The position numbers and the translations under genes are program-made. From the NCBI GenBank assembly GCA_003013855.2, contig PVNU02000998.1:248001-312000 (forward strand): a DNA stretch of 64,000 nucleotides. Direction: 5' to 3'. The DNA is from Liriodendron chinense (Eukaryota; Streptophyta; Magnoliopsida; Magnoliales; Magnoliaceae). The notes beneath the pieces are model-generated. The model had not been told where the DNA came from and searched no databases. It worked only from the letters and a program-made list of their open reading frames with translations. Below are positions 1-9,311 of this stretch, piece after piece. The first letter of the stretch is position 1. Every line of letters starts with the position of its first letter.

Positions 1-21
1 TGATGATGGCTTGGGGCCATT

Positions 22-790
22 GTGGGAGAGGTTGGTGGGTCCCACACTTCAGCAATTAGTGAAGGCTTTAAAGATGGTGAGATGCCTTTGATTGATGATA
101 GAGATGAAGCATTGAATGGGGGCATTGATGCGGATTTAAGGATGGTGGTTGTTGGAGCTTTGAGTGGCCCCATTAATGGCAGCTATGCTGGAAACTCAGG
201 TTTGAATGGGTCATTGATTATGGGAGAAATGGATGGTATGGATGGGATGAGGAGATGGGACATAGGTGACGGCTATACATCCTTTGAGTGTGGGCCACAT
301 GGATGATGTGATCGATGGTTATGATGGGGTCACGATGGACATTAATGGGTTGATCTCATGTTTTGATGGTATGGATGGTTCGGATGATACCTTTGACGGT
401 TTGGATGCTCTTGATGATGGCCGAGATGTGCGGCATACTTGCTTGGGTGGACTTGATGTGATCGTTGATGATGTCCCCCTAATAATGGATGGTGTGGATG
501 CCTCGATGATCCCTTTGCTTGGGCAGGATGATGATTGGATTCACGACTTCATGCTGGAGGGGACTGCAGGTCCAGATCTTACCGTTGATTCTTCGATCGA
601 GGTTGCCGGGACCTTTCTTGATGGTTCAGATGCATTTTTCAGCGGTCAGATTGGTCAGGATGCCACGATGTGCGGTGTGATCTTTGCTGATAGCCCCTTT
701 GATGGAGAGTACCGTCCTTCTCCTGATCGTCGGTCCTTTACGCACTCCATTCACGAGGTGGGCGAGTCTTCTATGCGGCTGAGGTCGTGA
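22..790 (+). pseudogene. Asp/Gly-rich open stretch of the antisense region of element A
   Basis: Two overlapping plus-strand ORFs (22-306 and 266-790) encode a low-complexity protein rich in Asp, Gly and Met, with many DG and MDG pairs. The DNA is a run of imperfect GATGG-type repeats, so the open frames may partly be a by-product of composition. It lies just upstream, in the same orientation, of the plant-mobile-domain-like frame that follows, and could be an acidic N-terminal tail of the same accessory protein. No known domain was recognised. Reading frame shifts around 270-300 and near 760-790. Confidence 0.35.
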
Positions 791-2542
791 CAGTTTCAGA
801 TAGCTATGCTACTATATCAGACATAGCCGCTACTGGGGATAGGTTAGGGGCTGTTGAGTCTGCAGAGGTTCCAGCTTTTCCTTCTCCTTCGCCCGTTGAT
901 CTTCCGATCCTTGATGAGCTGTAATCGATTCCTGGGCCTTTTGTCCTGGAGGGGATTCCTGTAAGGACTTGTCAGCTGCTTCCTCGTCTTTCTTGCTCGC
1001 CACGACTGCTTGCTTGGCTTGACAGCTTGTTGGCTTATGAGATTCGAGATTTGGAGTCTTATGGCTTCGACAGTCTGATCCATATGGCTAGAGTTGAAAT
1101 TGATTGGAGGATGCTCGGGGCTGCACTGATTGACTAGGTCCCTTCGTTGAACTTGTTTGCGTTCAACGACATGGAGATGGGACCCTCTTTGGAGGAGCTT
1201 GCGCGTTTGACCGGTCTTCCTTGGGATTATACTCAGTATTTTTCGCCGAAGACTTTGTCGAAGACTACCATGCCGCAGAACTAGTTCGGGATCCCTTATC
1301 TTGTTCGGCCTGCAGCTGCTGGTCAGGATGCTGTGGTGTTCTCCTTGGACTTGCTGTGTGATCTTTTCTCGGGTCCTCGGAGTGTGGCAGGGTCCTTACT
1401 TTCTAGGAATGCACTGATGTTCTATTTGATAGCTGAGGTGCTATTCTCGGGATGGCACAGATCTCAGACCCCTCTGCTCTTTGAGGTGATGAGTCGAGTT
1501 GTTCGATGGCAAGGGATCATTTCTCTCGTCCTGGCCGAGCTGTTTAATGGGCTAACTGACTATGCCTTGGGTCGCACTTGTGTCCTTCGCGGCTGTTGTG
1601 CATTTCTTCAGGTATCTTTTCTGCACCTTTCTTTTCTTGTCTTTTTGGGAATTTCTCTGCTCTAGTTGAATTTCTTTTCTTTCTTGTGATCAAGTCTGGC
1701 TATGGGAGCGTCTTTCGCCGACTGTTCCTGTACCATTTCCTGGCACCCGTCGCCCAGACCTTATGCGACACATCATGGAGTTTCTTCTGCATACAGCTAG
1801 GATGAGCGAGCCCTTGTATCGCAAGATGTTTGCTGAGCTGCGTGACTGGAATGTTCGTTGGAAGTCATCTTGGCTTTCACTCCCTCCAGTGCTTTACGAT
1901 GCGTACCGCCTTCCTCTGATGTTGGTAGGCTTTCGATCTTACTTTTCTTATCATCCTATCCGGTTCCTGCGGCAGTTCGGATATGAGCAGGATGTTCCTC
2001 TTTTTGCTTTCACGGGTATCGGGCGTCGAACACTACCATCTAGATCATCTGACTTTAGGACTCGGGTTGATGGGTCCTGGGCGAGTTACTTGACTACTGA
2101 TTTGCTGGGTTTTGAGCTGCGGAATTTTTCGATGGCGACTGCCCCATACCAGTACTGGGTTGCTGAGCAGTCTCTGTATTGACGCATCCCTTGCTGGCAC
2201 CAGACTGCCGATGAGGATGAGCAGGATATTCTTGGAGATGCTGGCTCTTCATCTGGTTCATATGAGCCCTTTGAGGAGCGCCCATTCATCGATCCTGGTT
2301 TCCTTTTGGCCACTCATGGCCATTTGCTGTCTGAGATCTCTACCCTTCGGTATCATTGTGAGATGATGTCGAGGAGATTGGCTGCCGATTAAAGGTTGTT
2401 TGATGAGGAGACAGCGATCAGTATCCTTGAGCGCGATGAGGTGCATAACCTGCGTATAGAGGTGAGCAGGTTGAGAGCGAGGCTATATCATTATGAGTCA
2501 GATGACTTACCTGACGTGGCCGAGGAGGAGGGTAGAGATTGA
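790..2542 (+). pseudogene. Antisense accessory ORF of element A, plant mobile domain/DUF7745-like, broken
   Basis: This frame runs opposite to gag-pol of element A, downstream of integrase. From about 790 to 1611 one frame is readable but holds three in-frame stops (near 922, 1135 and 1283). It includes MEMGPSLEELARLTGLP (about 1170-1220), a typical block of plant-mobile-domain and related transposon-associated proteins. A GT at 1612 after CAFLQ may be an intron donor. The second part (1763-2182) has WLSLPPVLYDAYRLPL and FLRQFGYEQDVP. The latter matches FARQFGYDQGVP in the equivalent ORF of element B. The frame changes again near 2182, and a charged, coiled-coil-like C-terminus ends at TGA 2540-2542. 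The family is known as a domain captured by plant transposable elements; its role in the element is unknown. Confidence 0.6.
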
Positions 2543-3608
2543 TTGTGTCGCTTTTTGTGTCGACTGTACATCCCTTTTTACATAGTACATGAATGATGAT
2601 GATGTATTTTTTTTGTATTTTTTTAGAAAGACGACATGATATATGTAAAAGAAACATGATGCATTTAATGAAAAGAGAAAACCTTTCGAGAACTTATTGT
2701 GCCATGAGTTGTCTTGTGAGTCTGTTTGAATTTTTTGTCGGGATATAGGAATCAGAACTGAGACTCGGCCAATGCTTTGACCGACGTGTCGAGATTGACT
2801 TGTGAGGTCACTTTGGTTCCCTAGAGATGCAGGAATGGAAACTAGTTGCTTCCTAAGATTATCAGAGTTTGTAGAGTTCTTTATTCTCGACTGTACTTCT
2901 TCTTGTTCTTGAACTGTAACTAATTGAACTGATCTGGACCGTCTGATTCCTTGGTATCTGCACTTTTAATTTTTCTTTTTCTATTCGAGTCATTTTTGCC
3001 TGTAGCGCCCTTTCGAGTTTTCACTACAGCAGGCCTTTTCTCGTCATTTTTTCCAGTAGCGCCCTTTCGTGTTTTCACCACGTCCTGGGTATTTGATCTT
3101 GCCTGCCCCTTGGCAGCAATGCTATTTTTACCCTCGGCGCCCTTTCGGGTTTTCACCAAGTCCGTGGTATGCCCACTGTTTTTACTCGGAGCGCCCTTTC
3201 GGGTTTTCACTCCGCCCTCTTTGTTTAGGCACACAATTTTTTTTTCTGGATCTTTAGATAACTGCGATGGCTAGAGGTCGGAAATCCGTCGTTGCCGGCT
3301 GATGGCAGTCTTTAAGCCCTTATCCTAAGTTACGATGACAGAGCTGTTGGTCTTAGCTAAAGACCCTTCTTAGATGAATGGATGGATGACTGTGTTTCTT
3401 CTTGGGTTGATTTCGAGTGCCTTCTTTTGGCTTCCCATTTTCTTTCTCTTTTCTCTTTTTTTTGTATTCTTTTTTTTTCTCTCTTTTTTCTTTTGAATCC
3501 TCTTATTCGAAACACTTATTGGTGGACGAAAATGGTTTCTCAGAGGTTTTAGCTTTGACCTCTTGACTTCAGCTCTATTAATGTAACTCTTGATAAAGTC
3601 AAAATGAC
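2543..3608. other. Spacer of element A between integrase and the antisense ORF
   Basis: AT-rich DNA with long T/pyrimidine runs on the plus strand (for example 3430-3500). It includes the four-copy repeat listed separately. The minus strand keeps a 104-codon open frame (3234-2920) rich in Lys and Asn that is made of this repeat. The tail ends of integrase and the antisense ORF point at each other across this spacer. Confidence 0.6.
3005..3210 (-). repeat. Four-copy 20-bp repeat encoding VKTRKGA on the minus strand
   Basis: Near-identical copies of GCGCCCTTTCGGGTTTTCAC lie at 3005, 3059, 3137 and 3191, so the spacing is 54, 78, 54. All spacings are multiples of three, and on the minus strand each copy reads VKTRKGA in one open frame (2920-3234), usually followed by a residue pair and KN. 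Element C keeps three diverged copies at 51780, 51859 and 51913, with spacings 79 and 54. Confidence 0.85.
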
Positions 3609-4789
3609 TTACCCGTGAAAGATCTTCAATTTGTCGGCGTTGATTGGCTCAGGAAGATCCACCCCTCTCATGCTGGTGAGTCTGAGGGCGCCTCTGGGAA
3701 GTATTTCTTTGATGATCAGCGATCCGTCCCACAAGGGTTTGAACTTTCCTCTGGGATCGGGAAGGTGCGACGGTAGAATCTTCTTCATGACCATGTCGCC
3801 CACCTTGAAACTTCATTTTTGGACTCTCTTGTTGTAAGCCCAAGCGATCCTTTTTTTATAACACTGAGAATGACTTAGCGCACGCATGCGCTTCTCATCT
3901 GCTAGTTGTAACTGATCAAATCTGGCCCGTTGCCATTCTCCTTCTTCAATTCCGCTTTCTAGTAATACCCGTAGTGACGGTATTTCCACCTTGACTAGTA
4001 GAACTGCTTCCATTTCATAAGTAAGCTCGAAAGGAGTAACACCCGTAGCAGATCGTACAGACGTTCGATAGGCCCAAAGTGCATATGGGAGCATATCTGA
4101 CCAATCTCGATAGGTCACTGACCATCTTCTTGAGTATCCTGACGATTGTCTTGTTTGTGGCTTCTACCCCACCATTCATCTGAGGACAGTAGGGGCTTGA
4201 TCGATGACGTTGAATCTTGAATTTGCTGAGGAAGTCATCCATCTTTCTTGTTGACGAACGGGGTCCCATTATCTATGATGATAGCATTGGGGATTCCATA
4301 CTAGCATATGATGTTGTTCTTCATGAATTTGATAACCTGGGATGCTGCAATCATGGTGTAGGAGGCTGCTTCTACCCACTTGGTGAAGTAGTCGACTGCC
4401 ACAAGTATATACTCATGACCGTTTGATGCTTTGGGACTAATCTTGCCAATGATGTCGAGTCCCCACATGGAGAAGGGTCAGGGAGTCGTTAGGTTGTATA
4501 ATTCTGATGATGGGGCATGAATTTAATTCGCATGCTCCTGACACTTGAAGCATTTTCTGACGTGCTGGCAGCAGTCTATCTCCATGGTGAGCCAATAGTA
4601 GCCGAGTCGTAGAATCTTCTTTGCCATCATGTGCCCGTTCATGTGTGGGTCACATATTCCTTCGTGTATTTCTTTCATGATCTTTGTAGCTTCTGCTTCA
4701 TCGACGCATCGAAGGAGAATGTGATCATAGGATCGCTTGTAAAGAACTTCGCCACTGATAGTGAACCTGGTCGGCCAAACGCTGGATGT
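3609..4789 (-). pseudogene. Integrase of element A, frameshifted
   Basis: Minus-strand fragments give the integrase core and C-terminal parts. 4269-4015 has FKIQRHRSSPYCPQMNGGVE followed by a TNKTIV-type block, the region with the catalytic Glu of the DDE triad. 4118-3813 has LPYALWAYRTSVRSATG and PFELTYEMEAVLLVKVEIP, which are standard Ty3/gypsy integrase blocks. 3803-3609 gives the C-terminal end with GDMVMKKILPSHLPDPRGKF and a TAA at 3611-3609. The upstream part (about 4790-4270) is readable only as short pieces. Several frame changes show it is not functional. Integrase would insert the element cDNA into the chromosome. Confidence 0.85.
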
Positions 4790-5617
4790 TCAACAATCTG
4801 TTGCTGTTGCTGACTCCAGATACTCTTGGGTTTCGAGATATTGCTTGATGTCGGCATACCAGGGTTTGTCAGGGACAGCTTCGACTTCTTTTATTTGTAG
4901 GCAGAAAGCAGGTTCATCTTGAGTTTTGACTGTGAGCTCCCATTCTGAAGCTCCTTTCGGGATCTCGAGCATTGATGCGAGTGTGGCAAGAGCATCTGCA
5001 AACTGATTCTTGGCTCTGGGCATGTATGAGAAGGTGATTTCTTTGAATTCTTCGATCAGATTTTCAAGATACACATGATATGGTATCAACTTCTCATCCC
5101 TGGTTTTCCATTCGCCATTGGTCTGATTGATGATAAGCTGGGAGTCTCCAAACACTCGTAGCTTCTTGACGCCGAAGATTATGGCTTCCCTTAAGCCAGC
5201 GATGCATGCTTCATACTTTGCCATGTTGTTGGTACACTCGAATGCTATGCGCCTTGAAATAGGGATAGGGACATCATTTGGAGAGTAGAGAATTGCTCCA
5301 ATACCACTCCCTTTAGCATTTGCTGCGCCGTCGAAGAATAACGTCCATTCATATTTTTTCTTCTTTTCTTCACCTTCGACTAGCAAGAGATCTTCATCAG
5401 GGAAGAATGTCTTGAGTGGTCGATAATCCAGGAGAGAGTGAGCGACAAGATGATCGACGAGGGCCCTTCCCTTGATTGCCTTCTGAGTGACATAGGTGAT
5501 GTCGAATTCAGACAGGAGTAGCTGCCATTTAGCTCTCCTTCCAGTGAGTGCTGGTTTCTCAAACAGGTACTTGAGCAGATCCATATGAGCGAGGAGTAAA
5601 ATAGGGAACGCAATCAT
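4790..5617 (-). pseudogene. Tether plus archaeal-type RNase H of element A
   Basis: An open frame of 275 codons. The first part has FEKPALTGRRAKWQLLLSEF, the end of the gypsy RNase H/connection region. From about residue 88 comes a second RNase H: WTLFFDGAANAKGSG (first catalytic Asp), a conserved Glu in NNMAKYEACIAGL, VFGDSQLIINQTNGEWK (second Asp) and NQFADALATLASM (last Asp). This second, archaeal-type RNase H is the signature of the Tat lineage. RNase H removes the RNA strand of the RNA-DNA hybrid during reverse transcription. All four acidic positions look present here, although the rest of the polyprotein is broken. Confidence 0.85.
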
Positions 5618-5641
5618 GTATTGACAGAGTCGCTGAGTTGT

Positions 5642-7206
5642 CTAGAGTAGGGCAAGGCAGGTCTTCTCGATCGGGAAATACCTGGTCTCGTAGTCGGTGA
5701 ACTTTCGGCTCAAATAGTATATTGCTTGTTCCTCTTCCCGGTCTCGTCGTGCTGGCCGAGAACACAGCCAATGGCTTTTGCTGCTACCGAGATGTATAAC
5801 AATAGTGGTCGTCCGGGAGTGGGCAGCATTAATACTGGAGGATTCATGAGATATTTCTTGATGCGATCGAAGGCTACTTGGCAATCGTCATTCCATTCTT
5901 TTCGAACATTCTTCCGAAGGAGCTTGAATATGGGCTCACAGATAGGTGTGAACTGTGCGATGAAGCGGCTAATGTATTGAATTCTGCCGAGGAAGCCACG
6001 GATTTCTTTCTCTGTTCTAGGAGGGGGCATCTCGATGATTGCTCTGGTTTTAGTTTCGTCAATCCTAATGCCATCTTCACTCACCATAAAGCTAAGGAGT
6101 TTACCTCCCATTGCACCGAAGACACATTTCTGAGGGTTGAGGAGGAGCTTGTACTTTTCTAATCTGTTGAATAACTTCTTCAGATCTTCAAAGTGTCCTT
6201 CAATTGTGCGAGATTTGACGATCATATCATCCACATATACTTCGAGCTCTTTGCTCATCATGTCATGGAATAATGCTGTCATTGCTCGCTGATATGTTGC
6301 TCCTGCGTTCTTCAGACCGAACGGCATTACCATATAACAGAAGGTTCCCCAGGGAGTGATAAACGATGTCTTCTCGCGATCTTCAACGACCATCTTAATC
6401 TAATTGTAACCTGAGAACTCGTCCATGAATGAGAAGACCTTGTACCGAGCAGTGTTGTCGACCAGAGTGTTGATATGCGGCAAAGGGAAGTCATCTTTAG
6501 GACTGGCTTTGTTGAGATCTCGGAAGTCGATGCACATTCGAACCTTGCCATCCTTCTTTGGTACTGGTGCGATGTTGGCGAGCCATTCAGGGTAATTGGA
6601 GACTACCAAGAATCCCGCATTATATTGCTTGATGACTTCATCTCGGACTTTTAGAGCCCATTCTGGCTTCATTCTTCGAAGTTTCTGCTTCACTGGCTTC
6701 ATATCCGCCTTGGTTGGCAGATGGTGTACAACGAGGTCTTCATCGAGCCCCGGCATGTCTTCATATGAGAACGCAAAGTTGGACAATCTTGGAGCTAGTA
6801 ACTCTATCATTCTCTGTTTCATCTCTGGTGGCAACGATTTTCCAATGCGTACTTCCCTAGGGATCTCAGGTGTCCCCAAGTTTACTATCTTAAAATCATC
6901 GGCTACAATATTGGCTTTGGATTCGAACTTTTTGAGGAGGTCCTCTAGTTCGGGAGCTGGGTCATCATCTTCCTCATCTGGAGCTTCATCCAAACCCATG
7001 AGCTCGAAGTCTAATTCGATGTCAAAATCATATGATTCGACTTCAAACTCATGCGACTCTTTAGACGAACTTGGCACATTATTGAATGCAGGAAAAGAAA
7101 TGTTTTTGGGTTTTTTAGAATTTTCTGGAATGAAAATGCTTGGTTTTTGAAAGTTTTTAATTTTTTTGGATTTTTTAAATTCACGGGACCTTAAACAAGC
7201 GGGCAT
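5642..7206 (-). pseudogene. Reverse transcriptase of element A with one in-frame stop
   Basis: One frame runs from 7206 to 5710 with a single TAG at 6402-6400. The N-terminal part (to about 6800) is an acidic linker with EDMPGLDEDLVVHHLP, then FRDLNKASPKDDFPLPHI, then FSFMDEFSGYN and the stop. After the stop come FCYMVMPFGLKNAGATYQR and EVYVDDMIVKS, with the YVDD active site at 6237-6226. The stop stands where GYNQIKM is normal, so CAG to TAG, a single C to T change, explains it. Near 5710-5740 the frame shifts, and 5884-5642 holds YYLSRKFTDYETRYFPIEKT of the first RNase H. The enzyme would copy the element RNA into DNA. Confidence 0.9.
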
Positions 7207-7629
7207 TGCAGACCATGATTGATCCCAGCTTGTCCCAAAGTTTCGTTCGCTGCTTAAACATGCATTTTTTTTGGAGGCCAGAGCCCTCAGATGACTCTCT
7301 AGCTGATTCAGAAGTTAGGGGAACAGATGACCATTCGGGACCCCACACTCCTTCCCCTGAAGAGGTGGGGGTTGATGATTTGCGCGAAGAGTCACAGTCT
7401 GGCGCAATGAACATGATTTCTTGCTGGTTGGGTTCGAGATCTGAGTCATTCTCAGTCCCTCCCGGATCACTTACCTCGCATTGTAGTTCGTTTGGTTTCA
7501 CAGCGAGACATGAGTTTGGAATCTGGACATCAGACCAATTCAGGGCTGGCCATTTCCCTTTCTTGGTCCAATGGATGGGTTGCTTCTGCCCTTGGCTAAT
7601 GGTTGATAATGTTGATTCTTCAGAGATAG

Positions 7630-7805
7630 GCGGGTTATGCCCCTTGTTGATTGATGCTGAGATGGGCAAGTTGTGCCCCTGGTTGGCTGGAATTGAAGTG
7701 GGCAGGTTGTGCCCCTGGTTGGCTGGAATTGAAGTGGGTAGGTTGTGTCCTTGGTTGATTGATGCTGAAGTGGGCAGGTTGTGCCCCTTGTTGAGAGCAG
7801 GTATC
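7630..7805 (-). repeat. NQGHNLPTS peptide-coding minisatellite between protease and RT of A
   Basis: The plus strand repeats a block centred on GGCAGGTTGTGCCCCTGGTTG-like sequence about five times with a period near 39 bp. On the minus strand this reads as repeats of N(Q/K)GHN(L/P)P(T/I)S separated by short Ile/Ala/Ser spacers. The same peptide recurs in element C (54541-54730) but at another place in the polyprotein. Confidence 0.75.
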
Positions 7806-7927
7806 AGAGTACCTTGATCCTGAAGCTGTTGTATTTGACTTTCTTCTTCGTCTTCATCCTCTTCTTCTCTTTTCGGAGGCTTAGATGGTTCAAGAATCTG
7901 GTCCCATCGAATGGGGGGCCACGTGGC

Positions 7928-8840
7928 CTAAGCTAGGCTCATCAAGAGGCCTTTGTGCAGTGCATTCGATTGATTTCCTTTTGGGTCTTTGCAAGGTTCT
8001 CCTGGCTTGATGAATTGGATGGGTGAGCACCGAAATTTCTTCCTTCTTTTGTCCATGAAGATTGCCCTGTACCCGAGTCCCCATTTGCGTTGATTATATA
8101 CCAGCGGCATCTTTCTAGACTTGAAATGATTCTTCATACGATACTTGAGGCTCAGACGTTTTGCTGGTGAAAAGACATGATCCGCACTTATCAGTTCTGG
8201 ATTGGCGATAACGCTCACGGTCTCGAATTCGAAACTATAAAACGGGATGTCTTCTTCAGAGTGCTGGATGTCGATGACAGGGATGTCTGGTTCAGTGGCA
8301 GTAGCATTGGAAGGAATGATGAGCTCCTTCTCTGCATGGATAGAGATCACTTGATTTCCACAAATGTATTTCACCCGTTGATGCAGGGTTGATGGCACAA
8401 CTCCCACCTTGTGCAGCCAAGGCCGTCCGAGCAACATGTTGAAAGAGGCTGATATATCCAGGATTTGGAATGTGATAGTGGAGATTTCTGGACCTATCTG
8501 TACTTCTATGTCGACCTCCACTTCCACTGATCGGCAGGGTGTTGTCGAATGCTCTGACGCATATGGTGCTGGGTCGAAATGAAGAGGGACTGATTCCCAG
8601 ACGTTCCGCAGTCTTGAGTGGGCAGACGTTTAAGGTTGATCCGTTATCAATAAGGACCAGCGGGACACAGAGGTCTTTGTATCGTATGGCTATGTTGAGG
8701 GATCGCCCATGATCGCGCCCTTCCGGTGGTAACTCATTGTTAGTGAAGGTGATGGCGAGCGGAGCCAGGAGCTGTCCGATCATCATTTTAGGTGCTGTAT
8801 CGGAGGAGACGTGAGCATCACTTAGGGTTTTGGCAAACAT
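7928..8840 (-). pseudogene. Aspartic protease region of element A, frameshifted
   Basis: 8840-8292 contains LCVPLVLIDNGSTLNVCPLK. DNGS is the Tat-type version of the retroviral D-S/T-G active site. The frame then changes near 8530. 8527-7928 contains FNMLLGRPWLHKVGVVPSTL, the conserved hydrophobic-Leu-Gly block that closes the protease fold, followed by a basic linker (SLKYRMKNHFKSRK and KWGLGYRAIFM). The protease would cut the Gag-Pol polyprotein. The piece between 7928 and 7206 is linker and includes the GHNLP repeats. Confidence 0.85.
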
Positions 8841-9311
8841 TTCTCGGTGTATGTGTGATGTGCAGAGTAGCTCCCATACCGAGATTTGAGCAGGGATTGA
8901 CTTGAGCTAAGTTGCCACATCGTATGCGGCTTCATTTTTGTTACCGAGACTTGAGAGAGCACCTTTGGGATCTCCTCTGTTTTGATTATCTCTTCGGATG
9001 CAACACCCATTGGGATTCATGTTACCTACTTCCGCATATTCTAGATAGTGTCACGGGACCTCTTTATAATTTTCCTCTCCTTTGCCTTCTAGCATTACTG
9101 GTTCTTGCAACGGTGTTGGAGTGGATACCAGATCTTCCTCATATGGAGCTTTTGCCTTGAGGACTACATTGTTGCCTGTGCTGAAGGGAAAATATCGAGG
9201 CTTGTCTTCATAGATCACATAAGGTTGCGGTCCTGGCCTGACCGTTCCTGGAGCAGGAGGTTCCCATGGGATGAACACTAGTCCTCTTGACATGGCCGGG
9301 GGTTTCTCTGT

